A stretch of DNA of 64,000 nucleotides from Grammothele lineata (taxonomy: Eukaryota; Basidiomycota; Agaricomycetes; Polyporales; Polyporaceae): contig NDFF03000374.1 in assembly GCA_002150815.3 (NCBI GenBank), positions 62,001 through 126,000 on the forward strand, read 5' to 3'. Below, one piece after another: positions 36,534-52,338 of this stretch. Numbering within the stretch: the first letter of the stretch is position 1; every line of letters begins with the position of its first letter. The position numbers and the translations under genes are program-made. The notes beneath the pieces are model-generated. The model saw only the letters and a program-made list of their open reading frames with translations. It had not been told where the DNA came from and made no database searches.

Positions 36534-38189
36534 ATGATTCATATGCCTCCGCCGTCGTTTCACCTCCAGTCCGGCCGCAATCCTCCACCGCGCACAGACA
36601 GTCTCAAAGCTACCAAGACACCATACTTTAGCGAACTCGATGATGAACTGAGAGACATACGTAGGGTCCACTCACAGGGACAGGAGGAGGACTTGAGGTA
36701 TGCCCTGGGTAGAACAATCAATCGAATCGAGGAACTCGTGCGTCCCAACCCCTCATTTCATTGCTTGAATTCTGGTCTGATGGTGCGCTGTCTAGTCCTC
36801 AATGCTCAAGGAAGCCTATAAAGTACAGACGGATCTTCAAACAGAGCTCACGCTCGCCAAGTCCAACCTACAAATGGCCTTGGCAAACAACGAAATGCTC
36901 GAAGACGCACTCAAGCGCGATCCCGGGCACTCCAAGGACGTCGGCTGGCGGCGCATAAGTGCTCGCGAGCAGAATCTCAAAGCTGAGGCCGATGCCGAAC
37001 GTAGGCGGAGCACCGACTCGCTCACCTCCACCGAATTCAGCTCGTCCCCGACCATGTCCCAGGCTGCGTCCCCCGCGATTGACTACCTCCACTCGCCGAT
37101 TGTCCCGCGATCGGCGACGATGCCCTCACCTGCGCCTACCAGCGAAGGCCGTTTCTTCCGCTTTCGGTTTGGCAACGGGAGCTCGAGTGCGAACCCGTCG
37201 TCCAGCCATCCGTCTTCCCCAAGGATTACTGCGGCGCCGGGTCCGGCGTTGAATGGGAGCCATCTTACGAGTGCGTCGTTACCATCGCTCGTTCCTCCGA
37301 GGGAGTGGGAGAAAGAAGTCGAGGAGCTACGAAAGCGGCTGGAAGCCGAACAGAAAGCGCACAAAGCAGCCTGCGACGCTAAGGTTGCGTTAGAGGGAGA
37401 GTTGGAGTCATTGTCTCAAGCGCTCTTCGAGGAGGTGAGTATTTCTTGAGATAGTTCGCGTTGCGGCTCAACTCATGAGATATGCTGCAGGCGAACAAAA
37501 TGGTCGCTACAGAGCGAATGCGTTTGGCCGAAACCGAAGAGGCGTTGCGGGAGGCACGAGAACAAGGGGAGGCCCTCAAGAACGTCCTCAGACTCTTCGA
37601 GCGTGACAATGCCGGTGCACCCAAGCGACCCAATTTCGCCGACTCGCAGTTTGACGATAGTGGCGAACTTCGCCGTTCACGACACCGTGCCTCATCATCC
37701 GCTGTAGGGATCAAAGCCCCATCGTCCGGCATACCATCCCCAAGCACACGACCAAGCACTCCCGTTCAACCTACGAGTTCCCTCCCGTCGTCGGCGAAGA
37801 CTATCACACCGGATTCCGAACCTCAGTCTCCCTCGGAGCCATCTTCGACTACGAGTGCCGACGGCCCTGCTACCACACATCCACCACCCGCCCCGCCAGC
37901 AAGAAGGGAGTCCCTGGCACCCCGCTCTGACTCTGTGACCCCGCCGGCGCCGGAGGAGCCTGCAGTACCAGAGGAGCCGTCGGCACCATCGCAAGGTCCG
38001 GGTCTCCACCTTTCAACGCCTTCCGCGTCGTCGTCACCTCCGTCGCCATCCCCTTCACCATCCCCTGTGCCATCGCCACTGTCGGGTGGACAGTTCTTGT
38101 TTGCACCCCAGCGGCCGGTGGCCTACTTCGAAGGCGAGGAGTCGCCTTGGGCGGACGCACCATCGTCGTCCCCGCGTATCAGCTCGTAA
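36534..38189 (+). CDS. SEC2: Sec2/Rabin-type Rab GDP/GTP exchange factor (513 aa)
   Basis: Three exons, all phase 0 (36534-36737, 36796-37434, 37491-38189), give 513 aa. A coiled coil at about residues 25-100 is followed by a Ser/Pro-rich linker. The GEF coiled coil then spans about residues 230-330 and includes KVALEGELESLSQALFEEAN and KMVATERMRLAETEEALREA, the signature of Sec2p/Rabin3 proteins that activate the exocytic Rab (Sec4/Rab8) on secretory vesicles. The remaining 180 residues are Pro/Ser/Thr-rich and probably disordered. The intron at 37435-37490 falls inside the conserved LFEEANKMV motif. Confidence 0.85.
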
Positions 38190-39212
38190 CAGCTGCTCTC
38201 ACAACGATAGGCCCCCTTCGAGAGAGGATATGGACAGTCGCTTGGCCCGGAGACCAGCTTTGAGTGGTCCAAGCCTTTACGCGTTGCCAGGAGACGTCGC
38301 CTCCTGCCTCGAAGCTTGGCCGACCACTCACTTTTGCAAACCCGTCCAAGCCCACCTCAAATTCTGTTCTTAGAGGGCCCATCGTTTTGAAGGCAACTGG
38401 GAGCACGAACAGCGCTACCACGGACATCGGTCTTTCAGCTGGCTTCCAGCATTGTACAAACATCCTCCATCCTCTCACCTTGCATAGTTGCAATTATCAT
38501 TGGCTGCAATGCCTGCCGTCATCCAAGGTCGTCGCCGTCGTGTCTGACTGTATGCTGAGAGATAGCGCAAACATGAGCACGTATGGCGAAATGCACGGAG
38601 CTGGGTATGATCTACTGCTATGCATGCCGTCCTCTACAATCGCGGGGTCGTTTCCGGTGTATGATGTTAAGATCACAGGGGAGGGCCTGGACCTACGCAA
38701 TACTGATTAAGGTGGTCCTGGTCCTCAACACTTATAAGTGATACGCAATATGTACAGATGTTTGGTGACATGCGCCTTGCTTCGCACAAGAGACAGTAAA
38801 GTGGCATCTCGAGTACACCTACATGAGCATCTTCCGGGTTGCGTTGTGTAACCCAAGGTGGGTGCAGATAACGGGACGAACGGGGAAGTGGGGCTGCGCG
38901 AGAGGATAACTACTTATGGCATTTGTATAGGAAGGCTACGGAAGGCGCAGGTGGGTCGCACAACGCGTTCAACTAAGACAACTGAGAGCACAAGGGGAAA
39001 GGAAATGGAAGAACAATATAGGATACAATGGACAAACGTACAAGCATCAACAGAATCAGCATTGGGGAGAGGCTTGGGGTCCGAGAGACGTATGGGAGGG
39101 CGCCGGAGGCTCGGGTGGGGCATATAACGCAACGACTCCAATGTGGGCACCAAGCATGAACCCACCGAAGTCGCAAGACGGGGTTTCAGGACGGAGGGGG
39201 AAATGCGACCCT
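38190..39212. other. Intergenic region between convergent genes
   Basis: This holds the 3' regions of the convergent SEC2 and PWWP genes. I see no coding potential beyond short random open frames. Confidence 0.4.
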
Positions 39213-40881
39213 TCACGCGGCCTCAGACATGGTTACGTCCGCGAGCATGGATTCATCGCCAACGCCGTTGGGCCCGTCCTCGGACTTCGCAGCATCCGCC
39301 TTGGAATCTCCACCATTTTCCGCCTTGCCATTCGCAGTAGCCTCCTCTGAATCAGCAGCTTTGCGCGCGCCGTTGGCGGCAGGCTTTGCAGGCTCTGCGG
39401 CGCCGTTGGCTTTGAGAATGTCGTGCCACTTGTCGACGAGGACCTTCGCCCGCTCCCGGAACTTGAACTCGGCGTCGCGCGGGACCTTTTCGTCGGATAG
39501 GACGTGTATGTGGCGCATGACTTTGCCGATCTTGGAGAACTGAGCACGAGGGGCGGGACCAAAATCAGTCCTGTTGCCAAACAAGACAACAAAGGCGCGT
39601 TGATTTGTGGAGAAGCGATCCGCGCGCGGGAACGCGCCCCGCCACGCGTTGCCAGCGAAGCAAGACGGGCGGGAAACCATATCGAGAGGGGAATTTGGGG
39701 GTCAAAAGCGGGCACACTCACTAGCAGGTACTCCATTGTCATCTTCGGGTAGCTCTCTACCTGGGTGAACAGCTCATCGAGTGCGGGCATGTCCTGGGAG
39801 ACGTAGGATAAGGTGCTGGGGCGCGTGAATCTGGTAGAGACTGCTTACTTCCTCCTTGGGGAGCGCCTTCGAGTTGAGGAACGCTTTTTGTAGCTTATGC
39901 CGCCAATCTCTGACCTTCAGTGCCTCGTCATCTTTAAGCAAGCGTGCTGTATGGGGTGAAAACAAGAACAATTGATCAGGGGCAGGGCAGAGATAGAGCG
40001 TACATGCACCACTCACCGTCCAGATCCTCTTCCTTGTTGTGCTTGGGCTTCTTGCTTGGGGGTGGAGAGGCGCGCTTGCCTGAACTCTGGTCCCCATCGC
40101 CACCCGCCTCATCCTCGGACTCTACAACAGCCTTGGATTTGGGGCCGTTCTTCTTGCCTTTGGCAGGGGTGGCTCGAGCCTTGGCCGACGACTCCGCAGG
40201 AGCTTTCTTGGCCTTACTCTTGGACTTGGGGGCTGCTGCATCTGACTCGCGCTTTCGCTTCTTAGGCTTCTTCTTCTTGTCTTCCTCATCGTCTGCCTCC
40301 TCCTCACCATCGCTCTCGAGCTGGTCGACCTCCGCGTTGGCCTCTTCTTCCTGCGCCTCCGCCATTATAGCCTCCCTCTCCTCTTCCCAGGACTTGGGAT
40401 CAAGAGCGATGCGGTAACCCTTCAAGAGGTCCCCAGAACGCTTGAAGGGTTCGTCAATGTAGGCCTGGATCTCGTGCTGCTGGAGCCTGGAGATGTCCTT
40501 GGGCACTATCCAGGCGCTGGGAACGTACCGGACGCGTAAGCGTTCATATAGCGACAGTAAGGAGTATGAGGGACTTACTAGTCTCCAGCGGGGAAGAACT
40601 GGACACAGTACCAGTTACCCTTTTTCGTCTTCGCGTTTGGCCGCTCCTTCTGGACGTTTTCGGGAACGGAGTCGGGGTCGACGATCTACGCGCGTCCGGA
40701 GGAGTATCGTCAACGATGGGACATAGGCTGATGCATGACGCGCGTGAGGACGCGATAGCAGGACGGAGGGAGTGCGCACCATGCCGGGCCACGGGGGGAA
40801 GCCGCGGACCTTTGCGAGGACAACATCGCGTATTTCATAGGACTGCTCCTTGTCCTGAGACTTTGCGGCCTTTTTGCTCAT
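39213..40881 (-). CDS. PWWP-domain chromatin protein with TFIIS-N/LEDGF-IBD-like domain
   Basis: The ATG complements 40879-40881. The N-terminal exon gives YEIRDVVLAKVRGFPPWPG, the beta-barrel and aromatic motif of PWWP domains that read methylated H3K36. The domain continues over two short introns with DSVPENVQKERPNAKTKKG, WYCVQFFPAGDY and AWIVPKDISRLQQHEIQAY. A long acidic/basic linker (DEEDKKKKPKKRKRESD and Lys/Ala/Pro-rich sequence) follows. The C-terminal helical domain includes VRDWRHKLQKAFLNSKAL, MPALDELFTQVESYPKMTM and FSKIGKVMRHIHVLSDEKV, resembling the TFIIS N-terminal/LEDGF integrase-binding fold. The tail is Ala/Lys/Asp-rich, ending at the TGA near 39213-39215. The arrangement resembles yeast Pdp3, a subunit of NuA3b; that functional equivalence is inference. 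Confidence 0.82.
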
Positions 40882-42562
40882 ATTTCAATGTTTGGACGCG
40901 TCGGGGAAGGGAGGGAGGAACGGCGGCGGCGAGGGAGGCGACGTCGGCGGCGAAGCAGAGGAGTTGGTGGTCGACGGTAAAGGTTCAACCCCGTGGCCCG
41001 GCACTTTCCGGGGCGCGGCACCCGGCAGACAGGGCCCGTGCGCCTCCTCCAGCTCGCCCACATAGAGTTGCAACTCAGCTTCAAAATCCTCATCGTCTCT
41101 ACTATCTACTACATGTTATTCTAAATAACGCACGCACGTATCTGCGCCCCATGCCCCGCCCCGCGTTGTTATAGCCGTATCGTCGATTCAAGCCAAGGAC
41201 CCTCAGACCGAGTATGTTCGGCCCTCGCCGTACATCGTGTTCACAAAGGAGACAGCACGGCACCGGCTCCGTCCGAAGCCTTCAATGGTCGTGGGTGCAG
41301 GGCGATGCGTGAGACTCCCCGCAGGACCATGCAGGGCGGCGCCGGCCTAGTGAGATAAGACGGTGGCATGTCACTCGCTGGTGCCGTACAGGAGGTATGG
41401 GGGACTGACCTGCGTCCCAGTCTATCACCAACAGTCCACATCCGCACCAAATATCTTCGCCGTCTCAGGAGCTTCGTAGTCCAGTTGGACGATCTGACGG
41501 CCAGAGCGCGCTGCCTACGGCGACTACGCGAGAAGGAAGACGCCGTGGTACGATAACGCCGGCCCAGCCAAGGTCTCGAAGCACGGCGAGTACCTAAGAT
41601 AGAGCATGTGCTGTAGAGGGCCAGAGGCGACGTCCACAAGCGGGGGGATGACCACTGTACTTCTGGTCAATGTTGATGCAAACGAGAAGAATAGTGGAGA
41701 CGCACGTAGCACCCTTACGCCTCGTGTCTTATGAGTGGGTCCGGCGGTTCAGCAGCTGAAACTCGAGTTGCTGATTGACCACCTCTGAACTATACCACGA
41801 CTTCCGATGGAGGGTTGCCTGGTCATGATACAGTTGCCTTGATCTTCATCGATTCACCTGACGGGATTTGGCGACTTTTGCTAATCGACATCTGCTCGAG
41901 GGACCCTCAGTGGCCCTTGTGGTAGATACATTGTCGTAGTGCAAGTGAAGATCGATTCGGAAGCTGCAACTAGAGGCCAAGAGACGTGAACAAGACAGCC
42001 ACGGGAGGGAGAGACGACAAGTAGCAGCCATAGCCTCGCACAGCGCCTGGAGGCGGCGGCCGAATGGTAGGGGGCCAAGGGCACGTGGACGTTTACGGGC
42101 CGGGCGTTGCGTCATCTGGCGGGATGTGGCGAAGACGTTGCGCAACGGAGGCCGACGAACCTCTGCCACTTGCACTCACTCGGAGGCCGAGAGCTATCGT
42201 GACCCCCTCCGGAATAATCAGCGCTGTCCATTTCTCGACAATTGGGAACATGGCGGCCGTGAACGTCTATCTGTCTGCACTCCGCACAGCAATGATGGGG
42301 AGAACGAGGTCACGGCCGCCACATCTCCTGCAACCCTCTCAAGCTTCTTCTCGACGCAGCTGAATAATATCCAGCGGTCCGAGCAGCCTAGTGCACTCAC
42401 GCCTAGGCGGCCTATCGCAATCCTTTGCAAATCCTTGTTCCCCTCAGACTCGTAGCGCTTGCATGTACGTTCTTTCGCGTTCTCATATATAAACCCTCTC
42501 CCAACCTCGACAGTATTACCAACAGCTCGTTATATCCCATCCATTGCACCCGACACAACACA
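40882..42562. other. Intergenic region between divergent genes
   Basis: 1.7 kb separates the PWWP gene from the oxygenase gene. It holds short open frames in all frames and no recognised domain. The promoter of the oxygenase (TATA box at 42486) lies at the right end. Confidence 0.45.
42486..42493 (+). promoter_or_regulatory. TATA box of the 2OG oxygenase gene
   Basis: TATATAAA sits 70 bp upstream of the ATG at 42563, suggesting regulated expression. Confidence 0.65.
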
Positions 42563-44037
42563 ATGTCCGAGGATCCGTCTTCGACCTTCTCCTCAATCCC
42601 GGTCCTCGACTACTCGCTTCTCTCGACCCCGGACGGTCACTCAAAGTTCGTCGCTCAGCTCCGCCATGCGCTCATACATGTCGGCTTCCTCTACCTCGCG
42701 AACCCGCCTGTCGCCCGTGATGTCATGGACGCACTTGTCGACTACACCCCGCGCCTCTTCGAACTTCCGCAGGAAGAGAAGGAGCGCATCCTCATGGCCA
42801 ACTCTCCCCACTTCTTTGGCTACTCTCGCTTCGGCGCAGAGCTCACCAAGGGCAAGACCGACCAGCGCGAGCAGTTTGACTTTGGCACTCCCTACGACGG
42901 CCAGTGGCAGCCGGGTCAGCCAGACTATGTCAAACTCTGGGGTCCGTCTCAGGTGAGCAGTGGTTCTGCCTGCTGACATCCTCAGCCGAGATCTGATCGC
43001 GTTCTAGTGGCCGCGGGAGGAATTCCTACCTGGCTTCAAGGACACCTACCTCCGCTACCTCCAGGACGTCGAACAGCTTAGCTATGAATTCATCGCACTT
43101 CTCGCTGAGGCCTTCGAGGTCTCCGAGGAAGCTCTCGCACCTTTCTTCGACGGCCGGACGAAGCCGAACCCCGGACTGCTCCAGCACCGCTCCAAGATCG
43201 TGAAGTACCCTGCGCGCAAAGAGGGCGACTCGGACCAGGGCGTCGGCCCCCACTTTGATGGCGGCTTCCTCACCTTCGTATGTCGCCCCGTTCTCATGAA
43301 GACCTGCCATGTGCTTCCGGTTGATTGAACACTCGCAGCTTCTTCAAGCGTCAAACCATCCCGGTCTGCAGGTGCAGAACCTTGCAGGGGAGTGGATCGA
43401 TGCGCCGCCTATTCCTGGCACCTTCGTGGTCAATCTCGGGAAAGGTGAGAACGCGGCGCCATTGTCTCTTCGAAGCCTGTAGAACTGACTGGAACTCGGT
43501 ATGTATTCCAGCGCTGGAGTCGGTGACGCAAGGTCTCGCACGCGCGACGTCACATCGGGTGCTGTCTCCGCCGCCGGGATCGACACCCCGCTACTCGATT
43601 CCGTTCTTCCAGAGCATCTCACAGGATATCCTGCTTGGCGACTTTGTGCTCGACTGTGCGTCTGAAATGTTGCGCTGAACTTTTATTAGCATGCTGATTA
43701 ACGGAATTTAGTCAAGCCGGAGATATTGAAGCTCAAGGACACCCGTGGCCAAACCGGTAAAACGGATTGTAGGCTGCCCTCCCTTCATTCCTCATTTTAC
43801 CTTGAGCTGAATGCGTCGACATTAGCGGTCAATTACTCAGAGTATGGTCAACTTCCTTCTGGCCAGGTCAACCTCATCGGACGTGTCAAGTGAGTCATGT
43901 CCAACCTCAATGCGCTGTTTTACTTACACAGGGATCGCTTTTGTAGGAGCCACCCTGACGTTGCCGAGCGGCATTATCCCGACATGTTCAAGCAATTCTT
44001 CCCACAGGGCCTCCCCGCTCAGGGCAGCGCTTATTGA
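42563..44037 (+). CDS. 2-oxoglutarate/Fe(II) oxygenase, isopenicillin-N-synthase-like (373 aa)
   Basis: Seven exons (42563-42952, 43008-43277, 43339-43444, 43512-43655, 43712-43768, 43826-43889, 43947-44037) close in phase to 373 codons. The N-terminal DIOX_N-type domain starts IPVLDYSLLSTPDGHSKFVA and GFLYLANPP. The double-stranded beta-helix core contains the iron ligands HFD (His212, Asp214) and the distal His270 (ATSHRV), and the 2-oxoglutarate or substrate-binding Arg-x-Ser at residues 282-284 (RYSIPFF). All three metal ligands are present, so the enzyme should be active. Fungal members of this family act in secondary metabolism, gibberellin-like oxidations or detoxification; the substrate cannot be read. 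A TATA box upstream suggests regulated expression. Confidence 0.85.
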
Positions 44038-44327
44038 ATGGGTTCACCACGGTACATCGACCATTTGATTCCCACACGTATGGTCCCATGCAAGCTGAGA
44101 GTAGCTCCCGTTGTAAGATACTGGATTATATCAATTGTACTAGCCACAGGAATGATGAGGGGCGGATGCGCCCAAGGAAATCTACGTGTGATGGAGACGA
44201 GATACGATGTAAATGCGAATTAATGCAAAGAAGGTGGCGCGGTGTCCGTGCTACTGGACATCCGCAACATTGACTAAGGAGCGTCGTGCAAAGGTGATAC
44301 ACAGCAAGGGAGAACATCAACATATGT

Positions 44328-45123
44328 TTAGTTGCGCTCGAGCTTGACGCGGATACGGGAGTCCCTTCTGCGCCGCTCGACGAGCAAGTAGCTCACTGGT
44401 GAGCGTATTAGCGCGGAAGCTCGTGACGAGAAGGGCATTTGGCGTACCAATGAACTTATCAATCGCATCGACAACCTCCGGGATAGGCTGGACTTCGAAA
44501 AAGGCGTGCTTGGACATCCGGAAGACGAAGAAATGCCTCTTGTGCGGGTGAAACTCGGCGACCGCCTTCTTCTCGGGATCGTCACCCTTGATGAGCTGCA
44601 TCATACGCGGAGTCAGAAGCGCCGCGGAACGCCAGGGTGGCGCGCACGCGCACCTGGAAGCGGCCGTTGTGGGTCTTCCACCGGTACTCGGTCTGGTCGT
44701 TGGCCCTGAAAGTGCCGCCGCTACTGAGGGCATCAGCGCGTTGACTTTAGGATCAACGAGCTCGGGAGGCATAACGGGCGCGCAGGATGCGAAGAGCACG
44801 GCGCGGGCGCATGCGCAGGCGGGGAGTACGTACACGCGGTCGGGGTTGTACTTGAGGAAGTCGGCGGCGGACATCCAGGTGCCCTTGTCGCCGCCGAAGC
44901 GGACGCGGGGGTCGCGGGTCATGAGGCCTTCGATCTCGGCGACGGTGACGAGCTCGCGGGCCTCGATGTCGAACTTGTTAATCTTGGTCAGGTTCGGGTG
45001 CCAGAAGCGGGTCACGATCTCGAAGTAGAATGAGTCGTCGTCCGCAGAGAGCGTAGTGTTCCGCAGCGAGTTCATCGTGAACTCGAACCGGTGTGGTGGC
45101 TTGGGCTTCGCTGCAGGGGGCAT
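44328..45123 (-). CDS. DUF6593-domain protein (191 aa)
   Basis: Four exons (45123-44834, 44723-44654, 44595-44448, 44395-44328) join in phase to 191 aa. The sequence FTMNSLRNTTLSADDDSFYFEIVT at the start, then MSAADFLKYNPDR, GGTFRANDQTEYRWKTHNG and FHPHKRHFFVFRMSK follow the usual layout of DUF6593, a beta-rich fold common in agaricomycetes and of unknown function. It ends with IVSYLLVERRRRDSRIRVK. The gene has a TATA box 130 bp upstream. Confidence 0.78.
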
Positions 45124-45252
45124 GGCAGTACGGAGGTGGTGGCGGGTGGCAGAGACAGTGGGCGGTGAGGGGGGCTAAGGGAGAGCAGGCGCAACGAGAC
45201 AGAGGCTCGAGCGGGGGTTGGCTGCAACAAAAATTGGTGGGGAGCGTCCGAG

Positions 45253-45258
45253 TATATA
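45253..45258 (-). promoter_or_regulatory. TATA box of the DUF6593 gene
   Basis: TATATA (reads the same on the minus strand) about 130 bp upstream of the ATG at 45123. The distance implies a leader of about 100 nt. Confidence 0.5.
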
Positions 45259-46270
45259 GCGCGCCAGGGCGGGGGTAGCCCGAACTATGTGCGCTGCACA
45301 CGTCAGTGGGAGTCGGGGATCCTGTGCGCACACTGCCATGGGGTTGGTTGCATCCGAGCACACGGAATCGGTGGTGTCTCCCACAGCAGACAGAGCGAGT
45401 GCCCGCAGGAGCGTCAGGGCGTTTAGAACTTTGCAGGGCGATGTCGGGTTTTGGCGTGCCGGCTAGAGCGGCAGTATAGTGTTACAGGCCAGTCGTCAGC
45501 GGACAGGGAGCGTGTGGGGACGGCAGGCGTGGGAGCAGCGGGCTGAGAGGCAGATATGGGAGCGACGGTCGCCGAAACAAAGCCTGAAGAGGTATAAGTT
45601 GTCGCACAGGGTATGATGGATGCCATTGCCGGTGAGAACGAGAGAGGCTGGAACGGAAGTTCGTGAGAAGAAGCATGCAAGCGCTGTGAGCAACTCATGG
45701 GCGAGTCTACTCCTTTCTGCAACAAGTGCTAGCTGGTGCAAGGTTTGTGTTCGTGAGGTCGAGCGGAAGAGTTTGACGGAAGACGGATTCGCGGACCGCA
45801 TTTGTAGGCAATCAGGACGAGCCCGGTTCCGAGAGCAAAAGAAGAAGGGTCGGCGACAGCTGTTGGTGGACCAAGCTCCCTCACGGCCTGAGAGAACTGA
45901 GAGCCGAGCAAATAAAGATTAGCGTATTATTGTCAGCACAGAAACAGGGCATACTCACGATATCTGGTAGCGAATGTTAGCTAGGGAGAATAGGAAGTGC
46001 ATTATCGACACTCGCGACCACGGTGACGTTCACGATTCTAGAGTGTTGGTCGAGCGTCTATGAATGGATTAAGCCTGCGCTTGCCTCGTATGGACCGCGG
46101 GCGCTTTACGGGCGCTGTCCTCGACAGCGTCCAAGAGTCGGTGTTGGACGCGTCCCGTGCCGCTCTCTGTCCGCCCGCTGTGCTCTGCGACAGCCCAAAC
46201 TCACTTTCGCCGAAAACTATCCTCAGACACCGGCAGCTTCCCCTCCGAACAGCGTCTCCGTGACGTGCTT
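45259..46270. other. Intergenic region upstream of LRO1
   Basis: About 1 kb without a supported gene. It holds the upstream regions of the divergent DUF6593 and LRO1 genes. Confidence 0.4.
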
Positions 46271-49200
46271 ATGGCCCTCACCCAGCGGCTCAAGAGGCGG
46301 AACCAGTCCGATTCCGTCCTCAGCGAGTCTCACCACGATGCTCCGTCCGCCACCCAGGATCTGCGTGACGTCAAGGAGGAGGTAGAGCATAAGCTCAGGA
46401 AGGAGAAGGTGTGGCATACTGCCTGAAATCTGCGCGGCAAGTGATACATTGACTTTGTTCGTAGTATGATATTCGTCGGTTCTATACCACACGACGGTTC
46501 CTTTTCCCGCTTGGTCTATTCTGTCCGTATATCATTTCATTGTATCGAGGGGCTCAAAGCGGTTGACGCATACGGCAGTGGGTGTGCTGCTCGGCTTCAT
46601 GCTCATCCAGCCATCCGACTTCCAAGACTTCCAAACCCATCTCGCCCTTCTCATGGACGAATTTGAGCTCCGGTTACCGGGACTTCCGGATCTCGACCTT
46701 CCTCAACTCGACTTCTCCCGCGTAGAGCTTGAATGGCAACGCATATGGCAAAACATCCCCGAGCCTTGGAAGCTCGCACAAGACGGCATGGAGTTCACCG
46801 TTGGCGAGAAGGTCGCAGCGCAAGGCTTGTCGGCCAAACATCCCGTCATTCTCGTTCCAGGGATCATATCCACCGTACGTTACAGCGGTGGCTCTCGTTT
46901 TGAGCAACGCTCAGTTAGCGACGTCTTCCAGAGTCTGGAGTCATGGTCTACTTCCCCGGAATACCGACCTTTCTTCCGCAAGAAGCTTTGGGGAGGTTTC
47001 TCGATGATCTCCCAGGTCACTTTCAACCGCGACAAGTGGATCGCCTCCCTCATGCTCGACCCGGTTACTGGGCTTGATCCTCCAGGCGTGAAGGTCAGGG
47101 CGGCGGAAGGCATCGATGCAGCGAGTAGCTTCGTCCAGGGGTACTGGCTCTGGTACGTTGTCGTTCGTAGTACTCCATGTATGCGTACGATATTGCTTCC
47201 AATGATCATTCAATTTCCGCCCATACCTTCAGGTCCAAGATCGTGGAAAACCTTGCTGTTGTTGGTTATGATACCAACAATCTCCACCTGGCACCCTACG
47301 ACTGGCGGCTCTCGTACTACAACCTCGAGGAGCGAGACGGATATTTCTCCAAACTCCGCACTTCTATCGAAGGTTTCGTGTACGTCTCTTTCATATATCT
47401 CTTTGCCCGATCAATGCAGTCGCGTACATAGTCGTCAGGCATCGAAGCTGTCTGATTCTAGACACTGAACTGGATCGTTTCAGAGCACGTGAAAACCGCA
47501 AAGTTGTCCTAACAGCTCATTCAATGGGAAGCACGGTCAGCCTCTCATGATCTTGCTGTTGCGACTCAGAAGCTGAAAATGTTATCCGCGACTCGCCAAG
47601 ATTATCTTAGTGAGCAGAAAGATCTGATGCATATAATCCGACTGCTAGCTAACCTCATACCGTAGTATTTGTACGTGGTCCATGGCGTGGGTCCTCTAAA
47701 ATGCTGAGCCTTGTGTCACTTAGCTTCAAATGGGTTGAATCTCCGATGCATGGTAATGGCGGGCCTGACTGGGTCGAGGTATGGTATATCTTTACCCGTA
47801 TAACATCCGTGTCTTACGGTCGGCGGCGCAGAATCACGTCGAAGCGTTCATCTCTATCGCTGGAACCCACCTCGTACGTACACGGTTACTGAAATCTTGC
47901 GCGCATACTAACTTTTTGATCAGGGTGTGGTGCGTCGTCCAATATACCCCTCCACGCCCATAGATATAACATTCTATTAGGCCAAGGCTATGTCTGCGTT
48001 TCTCTCGGGAGAGATGAAGGATACGGTAGAGCTAAACCCTGCCGGTGCCTATGGTACGTCATCAAAATTCAGATTCATTCCGTATGATTCATGTTTTCGC
48101 TAGTTTTGGAGCGATTTTTCTCTCGCAAGGAGCGCCAGAAACTGTTCCGCGGCTGGGCAGGAAGCGCGAGTATGTGGATCAAGGTACGTGTCTATGGCTC
48201 ATGTTTGCTCCCTCATCGTATTCATCGCTGTCGTAGGGAGGCGACGACGTCTGGGGAAACGCCACCTACGCTCCGGACGATATCGACAACTCGACTCACA
48301 GTCACGGGTCGCTGATCGCTTTCCGGCCTAGCTCTCCTGCATTGGAGGGGGCAAGCGACCTGTACAACATGACATCTAACGAAGCCGGTACTTGGATCCT
48401 TGAACGTACGCCCGTTACCTTCCAGGTGTGTGTGCGTCAGTATCATCCTAAGCTATCTCGGACTGATACGCTGTCGTCAGAAAATGCTGGAGTCGAATTA
48501 CTCTCACGGAATCGAACGCGACGTCGAGAAGCTAAAAGCAAACAATCTCGACTTCAGGAAATGGACAAACCCACTCGAAGTGCAGTAAGCCATCTCGAAT
48601 ATTGCGCATGTCGCTCGTTGCAAACCCACTTCCCAGACTCCCCCACGCGCCATCGATGAAGATCTACTGCGTGTACGGACACGGCAAAGTCACCGAGGTC
48701 CGTCCCCCCACCCTCTCACCCCCCCTCCCCGCCCCTCTCTGACACGAGCACCCCAGCGCTCCTACTGGTACACCCAGCGCGAGTACGAATACGACGACGT
48801 CCAGCCAGACGTCCCCAACCCCGCATGCCCCTCGTCCGGGAACTGCACCCTCAGCCCCTCCGGCGCCTCTCTGCAGGGCGGAGGGCCGCTCGGCCTCCCG
48901 CTCGCGCGCACGACGTACATCGACGCGGAGTACACGGACGAGGGCGCCACGCCCCGCGTCGTCAACGGCGTCAAGATGGGCGAGGGCGACGGCACGGTGA
49001 GCCTCCTGAGCCTCGGGGCGATGTGCGTCGAGGGCTGGAAGCGCGAGCGGTGGAACCCGGCGGGGATCAGGGTGACGACGGTCGAGGTGCGTCTTCCTGG
49101 TGGTCCGGACGAGTTTATAGCGTGAAGTGTTGACGATGGATGGCGTGCTACAGCTGCCGCATAACCCGGTCCCGACGATCCCCCGCGGCGGGGGCAACTC

Positions 49201-49339
49201 GAGCGACCACGTCGACGTGCTCGGCTCGACGGTCCTGAACGAGATCATCCTCAAGGTCGCGACGGGCGCCGCGGACGACGTGCAGGACTCGTTCGTGTCG
49301 AACATCCGGCAGTACGCGAAGCGCGTCAAGTGGGACTGA
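46271..49339 (+). CDS. LRO1: Phospholipid:diacylglycerol acyltransferase (PDAT)
   Basis: PDAT moves the sn-2 acyl chain of a phospholipid to diacylglycerol, forming triacylglycerol at the ER. Start at 46271 (MALTQRLKRRNQSDS); exon 1 ends 46408, exon 2 is 46465-46522 and exon 3 starts 46579. Together these encode a short basic cytoplasmic head and one transmembrane helix (RRFLFPLGLFLGVLLGFMLI) near residues 52-75. The luminal LCAT fold follows, with HPVILVPGIISTVRY, the Trp-rich region WSTSPEYRPFFRKKLWGG, LDPVTGLDPPGVKVRAAEG and NNLHLAPYDWRLSYYNLEE. The nucleophile elbow is AHSMGST; the acid is in GEGDGTVSLLS and the His in SSDHVDVLGS. The protein is about 640 aa over more than ten exons and ends at 49339. 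Confidence 0.92.
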
Positions 49340-49711
49340 GCCGAGCCGAGGCCTCGATCGGCTGAATGAATCGCTCCCCACGAATCATAGAGACGTTGAA
49401 TTTGTTGCTGGTGGTCGACACAGCCTATGATACATACATCGTACGTATAGAGACAGCGGATTGTATGCTGCTGTATGGACATGTACAGCTCCTAATATAC
49501 ACGTGCTACGTCAATCAGGGCGGTGCCCAGCGGCGTGCGGGGATGCAAGGAAGTCGGAGGGACCAACGTCACATTCGGCTCGAACGCGGGGCAAACCAAG
49601 GTCTAATCATACACGTCTGTACGCAGCGGAACGGAAGCAGATTCCAAACGTCCAGGTCGCAAAATGCACCTCTTGCCGTCACAATCATCGTCAAAGCCCG
49701 TCGCGCGCAAC

Positions 49712-52338
<2,627 letters not shown>

